From Erysipelotrichaceae bacterium (GTDB lineage Bacteria; Bacillota_I; Bacilli_A; Erysipelotrichales; Erysipelotrichaceae): a stretch of DNA of 7,104 bases. Location of the stretch: contig JAILBD010000068.1 in assembly GCA_024681275.1 (NCBI GenBank), forward strand, positions 1-7,104. The letters are read 5' to 3'. Every line of letters begins with the position of its first letter. Position 1 is the stretch's first letter. The notes below the pieces were generated by a model that did no database searches, was not told the DNA's origin, and worked only from the letters and a program-made list of their open reading frames with translations. Shown here one piece after another: positions 1-7,034 of the stretch. Both the position numbers and the translations under genes were made by a program.

Positions 1-426
1 ATCTTCGTTCTCGGTGGCAAGATAATCGTCATCATCCATATCTTCTTCATTGTCTGATTCATCGATCAGATCGATATTGACGCTGTTGAGCCAGTCATAG
101 AACTGGTCGATCTCATCATCGGTCATTTCAAAACGATCCAAAGCACTTACGACATCTGACTGAACGATATCGACGCCCTGTTTATTCAGTTCGATGAGGT
201 CGTTCTTCAGATCTTCGATGTCGTTGTACTTTTTTTTCAGACCTAAAGAAGACTTCTTTGCTTTCTTGACGGCTTTTATGGCCTTGCCATCAGAACCGAT
301 GACTTCTTTGATATCCTCATTCCTGGCTTTGTTTTCAAGAGACTCGTCCTGCTTTTTGCCGGCAGATCTTCTGGCTGTTTTCTTTTCTTCGACATCTTCA
401 ATGTTCTCTTTTGCCTGTTTTGCCAT
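1..426 (-). CDS. rpoD: Primary sigma factor RpoD/SigA, N-terminal 142 residues (cut by window edge)
   Basis: Principal RNA polymerase sigma factor, which directs promoter recognition for housekeeping genes. Only the N-terminus is here: 142 codons are open to base 1, and the DNA-binding regions 2-4 lie outside. Residues about 68-122 read as sigma-70 region 1.1: the stretch ALDRFEMTDDEIDQFYDWL (95-113) resembles the matching part of Bacillus subtilis SigA from memory. An acidic run (EEDMDDDD, 127-134) follows, as in other SigA proteins. Ahead of region 1.1 lies a lysine-rich, low-complexity segment of about 66 residues with 17 lysines, longer than in B. subtilis. The start is a tandem ATGATG. 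I chose the second ATG because it lies 6 bases from AGGAGG; the first (429-427) lies only 3 away and would add one Met. The dnaG stop is embedded in the pair, so translation is probably coupled. Identity is supported by region 1.1 and by its place after dnaG. Confidence 0.9.
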   Translation of the reverse strand, partial: MAKQAKENIEDVEEKKTARRSAGKKQDESLENKARNEDIKEVIGSDGKAIKAVKKAKKSSLGLKKKYNDIEDLKNDLIELNKQGVDIVQSDVVSALDRFEMTDDEIDQFYDWLNSVNIDLIDESDNEEDMDDDDYLATENED

Positions 427-2156
427 CATTTACCTCCTAACTCTCTGATCAGATCTTCATATTCACGCAGGTATTCAAAGGCCTTTTCCGGGTCGACTGT
501 CGAGATCTTTGAGATCCTGTCTTTGAGATCCTCCATTTTCCGGTATTTGATCTCCAGTTTGACTTTATCGATCGCACCCATCAGGCTCTTTTCATCATAT
601 TCACTTGGAAGTGTCTCCAGCAAGGCAAGGGATGTGATCAGATTCCTGATCTCATCATCCTGGCTCTCATCAAAGATCCTGGAAAGAGAGCACTTCTCAT
701 GTTTCCTGTAATCATCTATGATCAGCATCGCAAGCTTCTGGTCGTTCTCATCCAGTAGACAGCCAAGCTGTCTCTGATAGATATCCAGAGCTTTTTTAGA
801 CATTGCGATCTGTGAGATGATCAGATACTCGGCTTTCGTCAGTCCGTCAATAGAAAAACTGATATCAGCCGTTTTATTATTATATCCTATTTTAGCCGTA
901 TTCTGCGAAACTCTTCTGCGAATTTTGGTAATTTCATAGAGCTCATTCAGATAATTCTCTTTATCGTATTCATCTGTGAGCTTCTCGATCAGTTCAGACA
1001 TCCGCAAAGTCATTTTTTTGCGGTCATCGTAGTTATCCAGATTGTACTGCTTGCGATAGAATTTGAACGCATAATCGATATAGGAGATCTGTTTGGCCTC
1101 CAGATCTCTCAAGGCGTTTTTCCCGTATTCCTTGATGATCTCGTCAGGGTCCAGTTCCGTATCGTTGTCAATGACACTGACTTCCAACCCCTTGTTCAAG
1201 AGGATCTCACCGATCTTCATGTTGGCAGCCTGGCCGGCTCTATCGCCATCATAAGACAGGACGATCTTCCTGTTGAGGGATGCCAGCAGCTCCACTTGTT
1301 TGGAAGTACAAGCTGTGCCCAGAGTCGCTACGACATTGTCTTTACCAGCTCTGAAATAGGCGATGACGTCCATGACACCTTCACAGACCAGGACGTAGCC
1401 CGCCTTTCTGCTTGCTTCAAAAGCCCGGTGATAGTTGTAAAGATGATCTCCCTTGGTATAGAGGATATTATCGGAGGAATTGATGTATTTCGATGTCGAA
1501 TTTCCTCTGTAATCCCTGGCTGTGAAAGCGATCGGATTGCCCTCTCTGTCGTGGATAGGAAAGATGATGCGGTTGTAGAACACATCCGCCATGCCATTAT
1601 CCAGCATCCTGCAGACACCGCATTTGATCATGTCTTCATCTTTGAAGTTGTGATTCTTCAGATATTCATAGATCTTTCTGTTATCCGGATCCAGACCGAT
1701 ATTGAAGTATTCGATGACATCCTTCTCGAGACCTCTGTCACCAAGATAAGCCATGGCATCTTCTCCAAGTTTCGATGCGGAAAGCAGATAATTGCAGTAA
1801 GAGATCATCGCACTGAGCAGATCATAGTACGGCTGGAAGCGCGATACCTTCTTTGGCGCCGTATCGATCTCGATCGGCTTGCCTATGATCGATGCAACTT
1901 CGGCGACCGCTTCCGGGAAAGAGATCTTCTTGAAATTGGAAACGAAAGAAAAAACGTTCCCACCGTTTCCGCAGACGAAACACTTATAGATCTGTTTGTC
2001 CTGAGAGATCGACAAGGAAGGATCGTGATCATCATGAAAAGGACAAAGTGCGCTATAACCCTTGCCCTTTTTCACTAAAGGAATGTAGTGCCCGATCACA
2101 TCGACGATGTCGGCACTGTTTCTTATATCATCAATTACTTCCTGAGTAAGTCTCAT
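426..2156 (-). CDS. dnaG: DNA primase DnaG
   Basis: Synthesises RNA primers for chromosomal replication in association with the replicative helicase. The 576 residues are close to the usual 590-600. The N-terminal zinc ribbon has ligands C38, H41, C59 and C62, ending in the typical [13 protein letters not shown]. The catalytic core covers about 110-350. It includes [19 protein letters not shown] (193-211) and a TOPRIM domain with E259 (LVCEGVMDV), D303 and D305 (SYDGDRAG) and the later LDPDE (335-339), so all expected acidic metal ligands are present. Residues about 430-576 are weakly conserved and fit the helicase-interaction domain. The ATG is confirmed by the family-like start ([12 protein letters not shown]) and by an in-frame TGA directly before it. 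It overlaps the glyQS stop as ATGA and has no clear Shine-Dalgarno sequence, so translation probably depends on coupling. Its own stop overlaps the rpoD start. Confidence 0.97.
   Translation of the reverse strand: MRLTQEVIDDIRNSADIVDVIGHYIPLVKKGKGYSALCPFHDDHDPSLSISQDKQIYKCFVCGNGGNVFSFVSNFKKISFPEAVAEVASIIGKPIEIDTAPKKVSRFQPYYDLLSAMISYCNYLLSASKLGEDAMAYLGDRGLEKDVIEYFNIGLDPDNRKIYEYLKNHNFKDEDMIKCGVCRMLDNGMADVFYNRIIFPIHDREGNPIAFTARDYRGNSTSKYINSSDNILYTKGDHLYNYHRAFEASRKAGYVLVCEGVMDVIAYFRAGKDNVVATLGTACTSKQVELLASLNRKIVLSYDGDRAGQAANMKIGEILLNKGLEVSVIDNDTELDPDEIIKEYGKNALRDLEAKQISYIDYAFKFYRKQYNLDNYDDRKKMTLRMSELIEKLTDEYDKENYLNELYEITKIRRRVSQNTAKIGYNNKTADISFSIDGLTKAEYLIISQIAMSKKALDIYQRQLGCLLDENDQKLAMLIIDDYRKHEKCSLSRIFDESQDDEIRNLITSLALLETLPSEYDEKSLMGAIDKVKLEIKYRKMEDLKDRISKISTVDPEKAFEYLREYEDLIRELGGK
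432..438 (-). promoter_or_regulatory. Ribosome binding site of rpoD, inside the dnaG 3' end
   Basis: AGGAGGT on the minus strand is a near-perfect Shine-Dalgarno sequence lying within the last codons of dnaG (Leu-Gly-Gly-Lys). It is 3 bases from the first ATG and 6 from the second, which favours the second as the main start. It is the strongest ribosome site in the left-hand operon. Confidence 0.8.
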
Positions 2157-3532
2157 TCAAACACTAAACGATCTTTGATGTAATCCTTGAGCGCATCGAT
2201 CTTCACACGGGTCTGCTCCATCGAATCGCGTTCTCTGACTGTCACGCAGCCATCTTCCAGCGAATCAAAGTCATAAGTGATGCAGAACGGTGTGCCGATG
2301 GCATCATTTCTTCTGTAGCGCTTGCCAATGGAACCGGCCTCATCATACTCGCAATGGAATTCTTTGACCAGATCATTGAAAAGCGCAGTCGCCGGTTCTG
2401 AAAGTTTCTTTGAAAGCGGACAGATACAGGCTTTGACAGGAGCCACAGCCGGATGCAGATGCATGACGATCCTTTCGTCATTCTCGCCGATCTGCTGTTT
2501 CTCATAGGCATCGCAGCAAATCATGAGGAAGAGCCTCTCCACTCCGACAGAAGGTTCAACACAGTATGGGATATATTTCTCATTGGTCTCCGGATCAAGA
2601 TAGTTGAGTTCCTTGCCGGAATACTCGGAATGCTGCTTCAGGTCGTAGTCCGTACGATCGGCGATGCCCCAGACCTCGCCCCAGTCGGTGAATGGGAAGG
2701 CATATTCGATATCGCTGGTCCCTTTCGAGTAGAAAGCCAGTTCTTCCGGATCATGTGCCCTGATGCGAAGTTTTTCCTCATTGATGCCGAGCTTCTTAAC
2801 GAATGAATAGCAGTAATCGACCCAGTACTTGTACCAGTCAAGGTCGGTTCCCGGCTTGCAGAAGAATTCCAGTTCCATCTGTTCGAATTCCCTGATGCGG
2901 AAAATGAAGTTGCCCGGTGTGATCTCATTGCGGAACGATTTGCCTATCTGGCCGATGCCAAACGGGATCTTCTTTCTGGAAGTCCTCGCCACATTGGAGA
3001 AGTTGACGAAGATGCCCTGGGCTGTCTCAGGTCTGAGATAGACGACCGATTTGGCATCTTCCACAGTGCCGATGAAAGTCTTGAACATCAGGTTGAAAGG
3101 TCTCGCACTGGTAAAATTGTGCTTGCCGCAGACCGGACAGACGATGTGATGTTCCTCGATCATCCTGTCCATTTCTTCCGGCGTCTTTCCCTCAGCGGAA
3201 AGACCAGTCGCCTCTTCGATCATGTTGTCGGCACGGAATCTGGATTTGCATTCCTTACAGTCGACCATGGAATCGGAGAAGCCCTTCAGGTGACCGGAAG
3301 CTTCCCAAGTCCTCGTGTTCATCAGGATGGCGGAATCGATGCCGACGTTATAAGGGGATCTCTCGATGAATTCTCTCCACCAGAGATCCTTGATGTTTTT
3401 CTTGAGCCATGAGCCGAGGATCCCGAAATCCCAGGAATTGGAAAGACCGCCATAGATCTCTGAACCCTGATAGACGAAACCCGAACTCTTGAGATGCGAT
3501 ACGATCTCATCAAAACTGTATTTATTTTCCAT
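2153..3532 (-). CDS. glyQS: Glycine--tRNA ligase, single-chain homodimeric (alpha2) type
   Basis: Class II aminoacyl-tRNA synthetase that charges tRNA-Gly with glycine in the cytoplasm. Its 459 residues match the usual ~460 of the alpha2 form, which differs from the two-gene glyQ/glyS form of many bacteria. The N-terminus [15 protein letters not shown] is characteristic. A zinc-binding insertion carries CKEC (C92, C95) and CPVC (C132, C135). [11 protein letters not shown] (165-175), FRNEI within motif 2 (200-204) and [10 protein letters not shown] of motif 3 (326-335) form the active site. About 359-459 is the anticodon-binding domain. The reading frame stays open upstream to 3670, but I set the start at 3532 because the protein begins there by family comparison and AGGAG lies 7 bases ahead; the upstream part only overlaps the flavoprotein gene. 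It follows that gene by 10 bases and overlaps dnaG by four. No T-box leader can fit here. It is also called glyS in some annotations. Confidence 0.97.
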   Translation of the reverse strand: MENKYSFDEIVSHLKSSGFVYQGSEIYGGLSNSWDFGILGSWLKKNIKDLWWREFIERSPYNVGIDSAILMNTRTWEASGHLKGFSDSMVDCKECKSRFRADNMIEEATGLSAEGKTPEEMDRMIEEHHIVCPVCGKHNFTSARPFNLMFKTFIGTVEDAKSVVYLRPETAQGIFVNFSNVARTSRKKIPFGIGQIGKSFRNEITPGNFIFRIREFEQMELEFFCKPGTDLDWYKYWVDYCYSFVKKLGINEEKLRIRAHDPEELAFYSKGTSDIEYAFPFTDWGEVWGIADRTDYDLKQHSEYSGKELNYLDPETNEKYIPYCVEPSVGVERLFLMICCDAYEKQQIGENDERIVMHLHPAVAPVKACICPLSKKLSEPATALFNDLVKEFHCEYDEAGSIGKRYRRNDAIGTPFCITYDFDSLEDGCVTVRERDSMEQTRVKIDALKDYIKDRLVFE

Positions 3533-3539
3533 ATTCAAA

Positions 3540-3544
3540 CTCCT
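3540..3544 (-). promoter_or_regulatory. Ribosome binding site deciding the glyQS start
   Basis: AGGAG on the minus strand overlaps the TAG stop of the upstream flavoprotein gene and sits 7 bases before the ATG at 3532. It supports that start over the longer open frame reaching 3670. Confidence 0.75.
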
Positions 3545-4916
3545 ATAGATTCTCACTGATATATCTTGCGACATAGACGCCGCTCGCTGAAGCATGAGAC
3601 AAAGAATGCGTGACGCCTGAACAGTCGCCGATAACAAAGAGTCCTTTGTGTTTGGTCTCAAGATTCTCATCGAGCTTCAGCTCCATGTTGTAGAACTTGA
3701 CTTCGACACCATAGAGCAGCGTCTCATCGTTTGCCGTACCCGGCGCGATCTTATCCAGCGCATAGATCATCTCGATGATGTCATCCAGTATCCTCTTTGG
3801 CATGACCAGGGAGAGGTCTCCCGGTGTGGCTTTCAAAGTCGGCGTGATGAAGGATGATTCGATCCTTCCCGGAGTGGAGCGCTTGCCTCTGATCAGATCA
3901 CCGAAACGCTGAATGATGACCCCACCTCCCAGCATATTCGACAGCCTGGCGATCGATTCGCCATAGCCATTGGAATCCTTAAAAGGCTCTGTGAAGTGTT
4001 TTGATACCAGCAAGGCAAAATTCGTATTCTCCGTCTGCTTTTGCGGATCCTCATAGGAATGGCCGTTCACCGTGATGATGCCATTGGTATTCTCGTTGAC
4101 GACAAGTCCCTTCGGATTCATGCAGAAAGTCCTGACCCTGTCCTGGTATTTGGAAGTGCGGAATACGATCTTTCCTTCGTAAAGCTCATCGGTGATGTGA
4201 TTGAACACCTCACTTGGCAGTTCAACTCTGACGCCGATGTCGACACGGTTGGAGATCGTTTCGATATCCAGATCTTCCGAGACCTTTTCCATCCACTTGG
4301 AACCGGAACGGCCTGCTGAGATGATGCAGTATTTGGAAGCGAACACTTCATTATCCGTGACGCATTCATAGCCATATTCAGTCTTTCTGACGCTCTTGAC
4401 TTCCGTATTCAGGAAAATATCCACTCTTTCCTTGAGGTGATCATAGAGATTGCTCAGGACCTCATAGTTGATGTCCGTTCCCAGGTGCCTGACTTTGGCA
4501 TCCAGAAGATGCAGTCCATTGCGGATGCAGTCTGTCTTGATCTTCGATGACGCGGTCGAATAAAGCCTGGTAGCGCCTCCCCCATATTCCACATTGATAT
4601 CATCGACATAGTGCATCAGTTCCAAAGCCTTGGTCTTTCCGATGTGCTCGTACAGCGTTCCACCGAAATCGTTGGTGATATTGTACTTTCCATCAGAAAA
4701 AGCACCAGCTCCGCCAAAGCCGTTCATGATCGCGCACGTCTTGCATTTGATGCACTTTGTGATCTTTTCACCATCGATGGGACACTTCCTTTTTTCCAAA
4801 GGATTGCCGTATTCCACGATAGCGACCTTAAGCTGCGGTGCTTTTTTGCTGAGCTCATAAGCGGTGAATATGCCACCGGGACCGGCACCGACTATGGTTA
4901 CATCATACCTTCTCAT
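3543..4916 (-). CDS. FAD-dependent dehydrogenase of the COG2509 type
   Basis: Predicted cytoplasmic flavoprotein of 457 residues; substrate unknown. The N-terminus [15 protein letters not shown] is a dinucleotide-binding Rossmann motif (GAGPGG at 10-15), with an acidic residue ending the second strand (VAIVEYG, about E35). The C-terminus [21 protein letters not shown] (426-446; D431 in the GD pair) is the second FAD-binding motif of glutathione-reductase-fold proteins. Between them [12 protein letters not shown] (66-77) is a hallmark of COG2509 uncharacterised FAD-dependent dehydrogenases. Just before it lie four cysteines, C45, C55, C58 and C61 (CX9CX2CX2C), which could hold a metal or Fe-S cluster or form disulphides. 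No signal peptide or membrane segment is seen. It is probably the first gene of the glyQS-dnaG-rpoD unit, since a divergent gene lies upstream. AAAGG lies 7 bases before the ATG. The family assignment is firm, while the reaction is not known to me. Confidence 0.87.
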   Translation of the reverse strand: MRRYDVTIVGAGPGGIFTAYELSKKAPQLKVAIVEYGNPLEKRKCPIDGEKITKCIKCKTCAIMNGFGGAGAFSDGKYNITNDFGGTLYEHIGKTKALELMHYVDDINVEYGGGATRLYSTASSKIKTDCIRNGLHLLDAKVRHLGTDINYEVLSNLYDHLKERVDIFLNTEVKSVRKTEYGYECVTDNEVFASKYCIISAGRSGSKWMEKVSEDLDIETISNRVDIGVRVELPSEVFNHITDELYEGKIVFRTSKYQDRVRTFCMNPKGLVVNENTNGIITVNGHSYEDPQKQTENTNFALLVSKHFTEPFKDSNGYGESIARLSNMLGGGVIIQRFGDLIRGKRSTPGRIESSFITPTLKATPGDLSLVMPKRILDDIIEMIYALDKIAPGTANDETLLYGVEVKFYNMELKLDENLETKHKGLFVIGDCSGVTHSLSHASASGVYVARYISENL

Positions 4917-4939
4917 ACCTATACCTTTTTTCCATCACT

Positions 4940-4966
4940 ATTATATATTAAATGTCTAAGCAAAAA
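4940..4966 (-). promoter_or_regulatory. Candidate promoter for the flavoprotein-glyQS-dnaG-rpoD unit
   Basis: A perfect TATAAT lies on the minus strand at 4945-4940. The -35 side is weak: a T-rich TTTTTG at 4966-4961 with only 15 bases between, and no extended -10. Transcription would start near 4932, giving a leader of about 16 bases before the ATG at 4916. The placement is plausible because this is the only gap upstream of four tightly spaced genes, but the -35 is unconvincing. Confidence 0.4.
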
Positions 4967-4967
4967 T

Positions 4968-4997
4968 ATGAAAAAGTCCCTTGAATTGATTTATAAT
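4968..4997 (+). promoter_or_regulatory. Candidate sigma-A promoter for the CofE-like gene
   Basis: ATGAAA (4968-4973, four of six matches to the -35 consensus) and a perfect TATAAT (4992-4997) are separated by 18 bases. The predicted start of transcription is near 5004, leaving a leader of about 17 bases with a ribosome site in it. It lies back to back with the minus-strand candidate. Confidence 0.5.
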
Positions 4998-5006
4998 ATT
5001 TCCGTT

Positions 5007-5012
5007 GGGGGT
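5007..5012 (+). promoter_or_regulatory. Unusual G-rich ribosome binding site of the CofE-like gene
   Basis: GGGGGT lies 8 bases before the ATG at 5021. It lacks the A of AGGAGG but can pair with the CCUCC anti-Shine-Dalgarno by one G-U wobble. No better site is nearby, and its spacing supports the chosen start. Confidence 0.55.
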
Positions 5013-5020
5013 AATTTATA

Positions 5021-6211
5021 ATGCCAAGACTTACAGGTACAGTTTCAAGAGGTATCCGCTGCCCGATCATCAAAGAAGGAGATGATCTTGTAAAGATCGT
5101 CACCGATGCGGTCATTGACGCAGCTGATGCCGAAAACTTCGACTTACACGACAGGGATGTCATATCCATCACCGAATCCATCGTCGGAAGAGCGCAAGGC
5201 AACTACTGCTCAGTCGATGATATCGCGACAGATGTCAGAAACAAGCTCGGCGGAAAAGACATCGGCGTCATCTTCCCTATCACCTCCCGCAACCGTTTTT
5301 CAGTCCTGCTGACCGGGATCGCCAAAGGTGCAGAGAAGATCTACCTGATGCTTTCCTATCCGTCGGATGAAGTCGGAAACGCCTTCCTGACTTATGACGA
5401 ACTCGATGAAAAAGGTGTCAATCCTTTCTCGGATGTCCTGACTGAAAAAGAATATATCGATCTCTTCGGCGAACCTCTTCATGAATTCACCGGAGTCAAC
5501 TATGTCAGTTACTATCGTCAGCTGATCAACGATGCCGGATGTGAATGTGAGATCATTTTCGCCAACCAGGCAAAAACGATCCTCAATTACACCAAAAATG
5601 TCCTGGCTTGCGATATCCATACCAGAAAAAGGACAAAACGCATCTTGAAGGCGCTGGGAGCCAATGTATACGGCCTAGACGATATCATGAATGCACCGGT
5701 CAATGGTTCCGGATACAATGAGAACTATGGCCTCTTAGGTTCCAATAAAGCGACCGATGAGCTGGTCAAACTCTTCCCTAGAGATGCCCAGGACCTGGTC
5801 GAAGAGATCCAGGCGGAGATGCTGAAAAGGACCGGCAAACACTTTGAAGTCATGGTCTACGGCGATGGCGCATTCAAAGATCCACAGGGCAAGATCTGGG
5901 AACTGGCCGATCCAGTCGTCTCTCCTTTCTTCACGGAAGGCCTGAAAGGCACGCCGAACGAAGTCAAGATCAAGTATCTTGCGGATAATGACTTCAAAGA
6001 TCTCAAAGGTGAAGCACTCAGAGATGCCATCAAGAATTCCATCAGACAGAAAGATTCCAATCTTGTCGGCCAGATGGTCTCCGAAGGCACGACTCCTAGA
6101 CAGCTTACCGACCTTATTGGTTCCCTCTGTGACCTGACTTCCGGGTCCGGAGACAAAGGAACACCGGTCGTCCTGGTCCAGGGTTACTTCGATAACTACA
6201 CCAACGAATGA
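5021..6211 (+). CDS. CofE-like protein (F420-0:gamma-glutamyl ligase family, COG1478/PF01996), function unknown
   Basis: A 396-residue soluble protein of the family of coenzyme F420-0:L-glutamate ligase, an enzyme that in archaea and actinobacteria adds glutamate to F420-0 with GTP. Family features: the N-terminus GIRCPIIKEGDDL (11-23), DRDVISITESIVGRAQG (44-60) corresponding to the conserved DGDVLVVTSK-like strand, YNENYGLLGSN (232-242), and VMVYGDGAFKDPQGKIWELAD (278-297; last 13: acidic and likely ligand-rich), then DPVVSPFF. It is longer than archaeal CofE (about 250), with extra sequence in the middle and at the C-terminus. No other F420 gene is visible, and Firmicutes of this kind are not known to make F420, so the true acceptor may be something else. 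The gene is a single unit with its own promoter, divergent from the flavoprotein gene and convergent with the ABC gene. It ends in tandem in-frame stops TGA TAA. The family is fairly sure; the reaction is not. Confidence 0.82.
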   Translation: MPRLTGTVSRGIRCPIIKEGDDLVKIVTDAVIDAADAENFDLHDRDVISITESIVGRAQGNYCSVDDIATDVRNKLGGKDIGVIFPITSRNRFSVLLTGIAKGAEKIYLMLSYPSDEVGNAFLTYDELDEKGVNPFSDVLTEKEYIDLFGEPLHEFTGVNYVSYYRQLINDAGCECEIIFANQAKTILNYTKNVLACDIHTRKRTKRILKALGANVYGLDDIMNAPVNGSGYNENYGLLGSNKATDELVKLFPRDAQDLVEEIQAEMLKRTGKHFEVMVYGDGAFKDPQGKIWELADPVVSPFFTEGLKGTPNEVKIKYLADNDFKDLKGEALRDAIKNSIRQKDSNLVGQMVSEGTTPRQLTDLIGSLCDLTSGSGDKGTPVVLVQGYFDNYTNE

Positions 6212-6216
6212 TAACG

Positions 6217-6240
6217 AAAAGGCTCGTCAGAGCCTTTTTT
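6217..6240 (+). terminator. Rho-independent terminator, probably bidirectional
   Basis: GGCTC (6221-6225) pairs with GAGCC (6230-6234) around a GTCA loop. AAAA before and TTTT after can extend the stem to 9 pairs, and the plus strand ends in six T (6235-6240). It starts 5 bases after the CofE-like stop. On the minus strand the same hairpin ends in four T just after the ABC ATPase stop, so it can serve both convergent genes, more strongly on the plus strand. Confidence 0.88.
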
Positions 6241-7034
6241 CATCCTAATATCGCCGTATCATTGCTGAACTGCTCACCGCTGGCTTTTTCGAATCTTTCC
6301 AGCAAAGATTCGACGGTCAGCTTTTTCTTTTCTTCTCCTCTGATGTCCAGGATGATCTTTCCGTTGTTCAGCATCAATAGCCTGTCACCATGATGGATGG
6401 CATCTCTCATGTTGTGTGTGACCATAAAAGTCGTAAGACCGGACTTTCTGACGATCTTTTCCGTCACATCTAAGACTTTGGCGGCAGTCTTGGGATCCAA
6501 AGCGGCCGTATGCTCATCCAGCAAAAGCAAACGCGGACTTTGCAGTGTCGCCATGATCAGCGTCAGAGCCTGCCTCTGTCCTCCGGAAAGCAGTCCTACT
6601 TTTGTCGAGAGCCTGTCTTCCAAGCCCAGATCGAACTCCTTCAGCAGCATCTTGAAAGTCTCCCTTTCCTCATTGTAGATTCCTTTGGAAAGACCTCTCT
6701 TTTTTCCTCTACGGTGAGCCAGAGCGAGGTTCTCTTCGATCCACATATCCGCTGCCGTGCCCATCATCGGATCCTGGAAGACACGGCCTATATACTGAGC
6801 CCTCTTGTCTTCCGACAGTTTCGTAACATCGACATCATCGATCTGTATCTTTCCTTCATCGACCAGCCATACACCGGCGATCGCATTCAGTAAAGTCGAT
6901 TTTCCGGCACCGTTGGAACCGATGACAGTGACGAATTCGCCATCTTCCAGCAAAAGATCCACGCCATCCAAAGCGATCTTCTCATTGATCGTGCCGGGGT
7001 TGAATGTCTTTTTCAGATTTTCCAGTTTAAGCAT
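6240..7034 (-). CDS. ABC transporter ATP-binding protein, COG1101/TrpZ-like importer family
   Basis: ATPase subunit of 264 residues that would power an importer at the inner face of the membrane. All motifs are intact: Walker A GSNGAGKST (39-47), Q-loop Q87 (FQDP), signature LSGGQRQ (149-155), Walker B LLLLDE (169-174) with catalytic E174, D-loop AALD (177-180), and switch H207 (VTHN). The wording LLDEHTAALDPKT and FQDPMMGTAADMWIEENLALA fits COG1101, ATPases usually encoded with a COG4120 permease and a COG2984 lipoprotein; some of these (TrpXYZ of streptococci) are linked to tryptophan uptake. The substrate cannot be read from the ATPase. The start overlaps the upstream permease stop by one base (TGATG), with GGGGAGG 5 bases ahead (7046-7040), so the two are coupled. 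The stop abuts the shared terminator, making this the last gene of its operon. Confidence 0.93.
   Translation of the reverse strand: MLKLENLKKTFNPGTINEKIALDGVDLLLEDGEFVTVIGSNGAGKSTLLNAIAGVWLVDEGKIQIDDVDVTKLSEDKRAQYIGRVFQDPMMGTAADMWIEENLALAHRRGKKRGLSKGIYNEERETFKMLLKEFDLGLEDRLSTKVGLLSGGQRQALTLIMATLQSPRLLLLDEHTAALDPKTAAKVLDVTEKIVRKSGLTTFMVTHNMRDAIHHGDRLLMLNNGKIILDIRGEEKKKLTVESLLERFEKASGEQFSNDTAILG

Noticed and set aside
1296..2078. Long open frame (260 codons) on the plus strand opposite dnaG
   Set aside because: It mirrors the dnaG codon pattern, has no family-like motif or clear ribosome site, and lies across intact DnaG zinc and catalytic motifs.
3533..3670. Upstream extension of the glyQS frame by 46 codons
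   Set aside because: The extension overlaps conserved C-terminal FAD-binding sequence of the flavoprotein. The synthetase family start and a ribosome site both point to 3532.
4917..5020. A T-box or other riboswitch controlling glyQS
   Set aside because: The gap is only 104 bases, no specifier loop or T-box consensus is visible, and the predicted leader is about 16 bases.
4611..5021. Plus-strand open frame running through the divergent gap to the CofE-like start
   Set aside because: Most of it is the shadow of the flavoprotein gene, it has no recognisable domain, and it would cover the candidate promoters.
5300..5620. Minus-strand open frame of 106 codons inside the CofE-like gene
   Set aside because: It lies opposite conserved coding sequence, with no ribosome site or recognisable motif.
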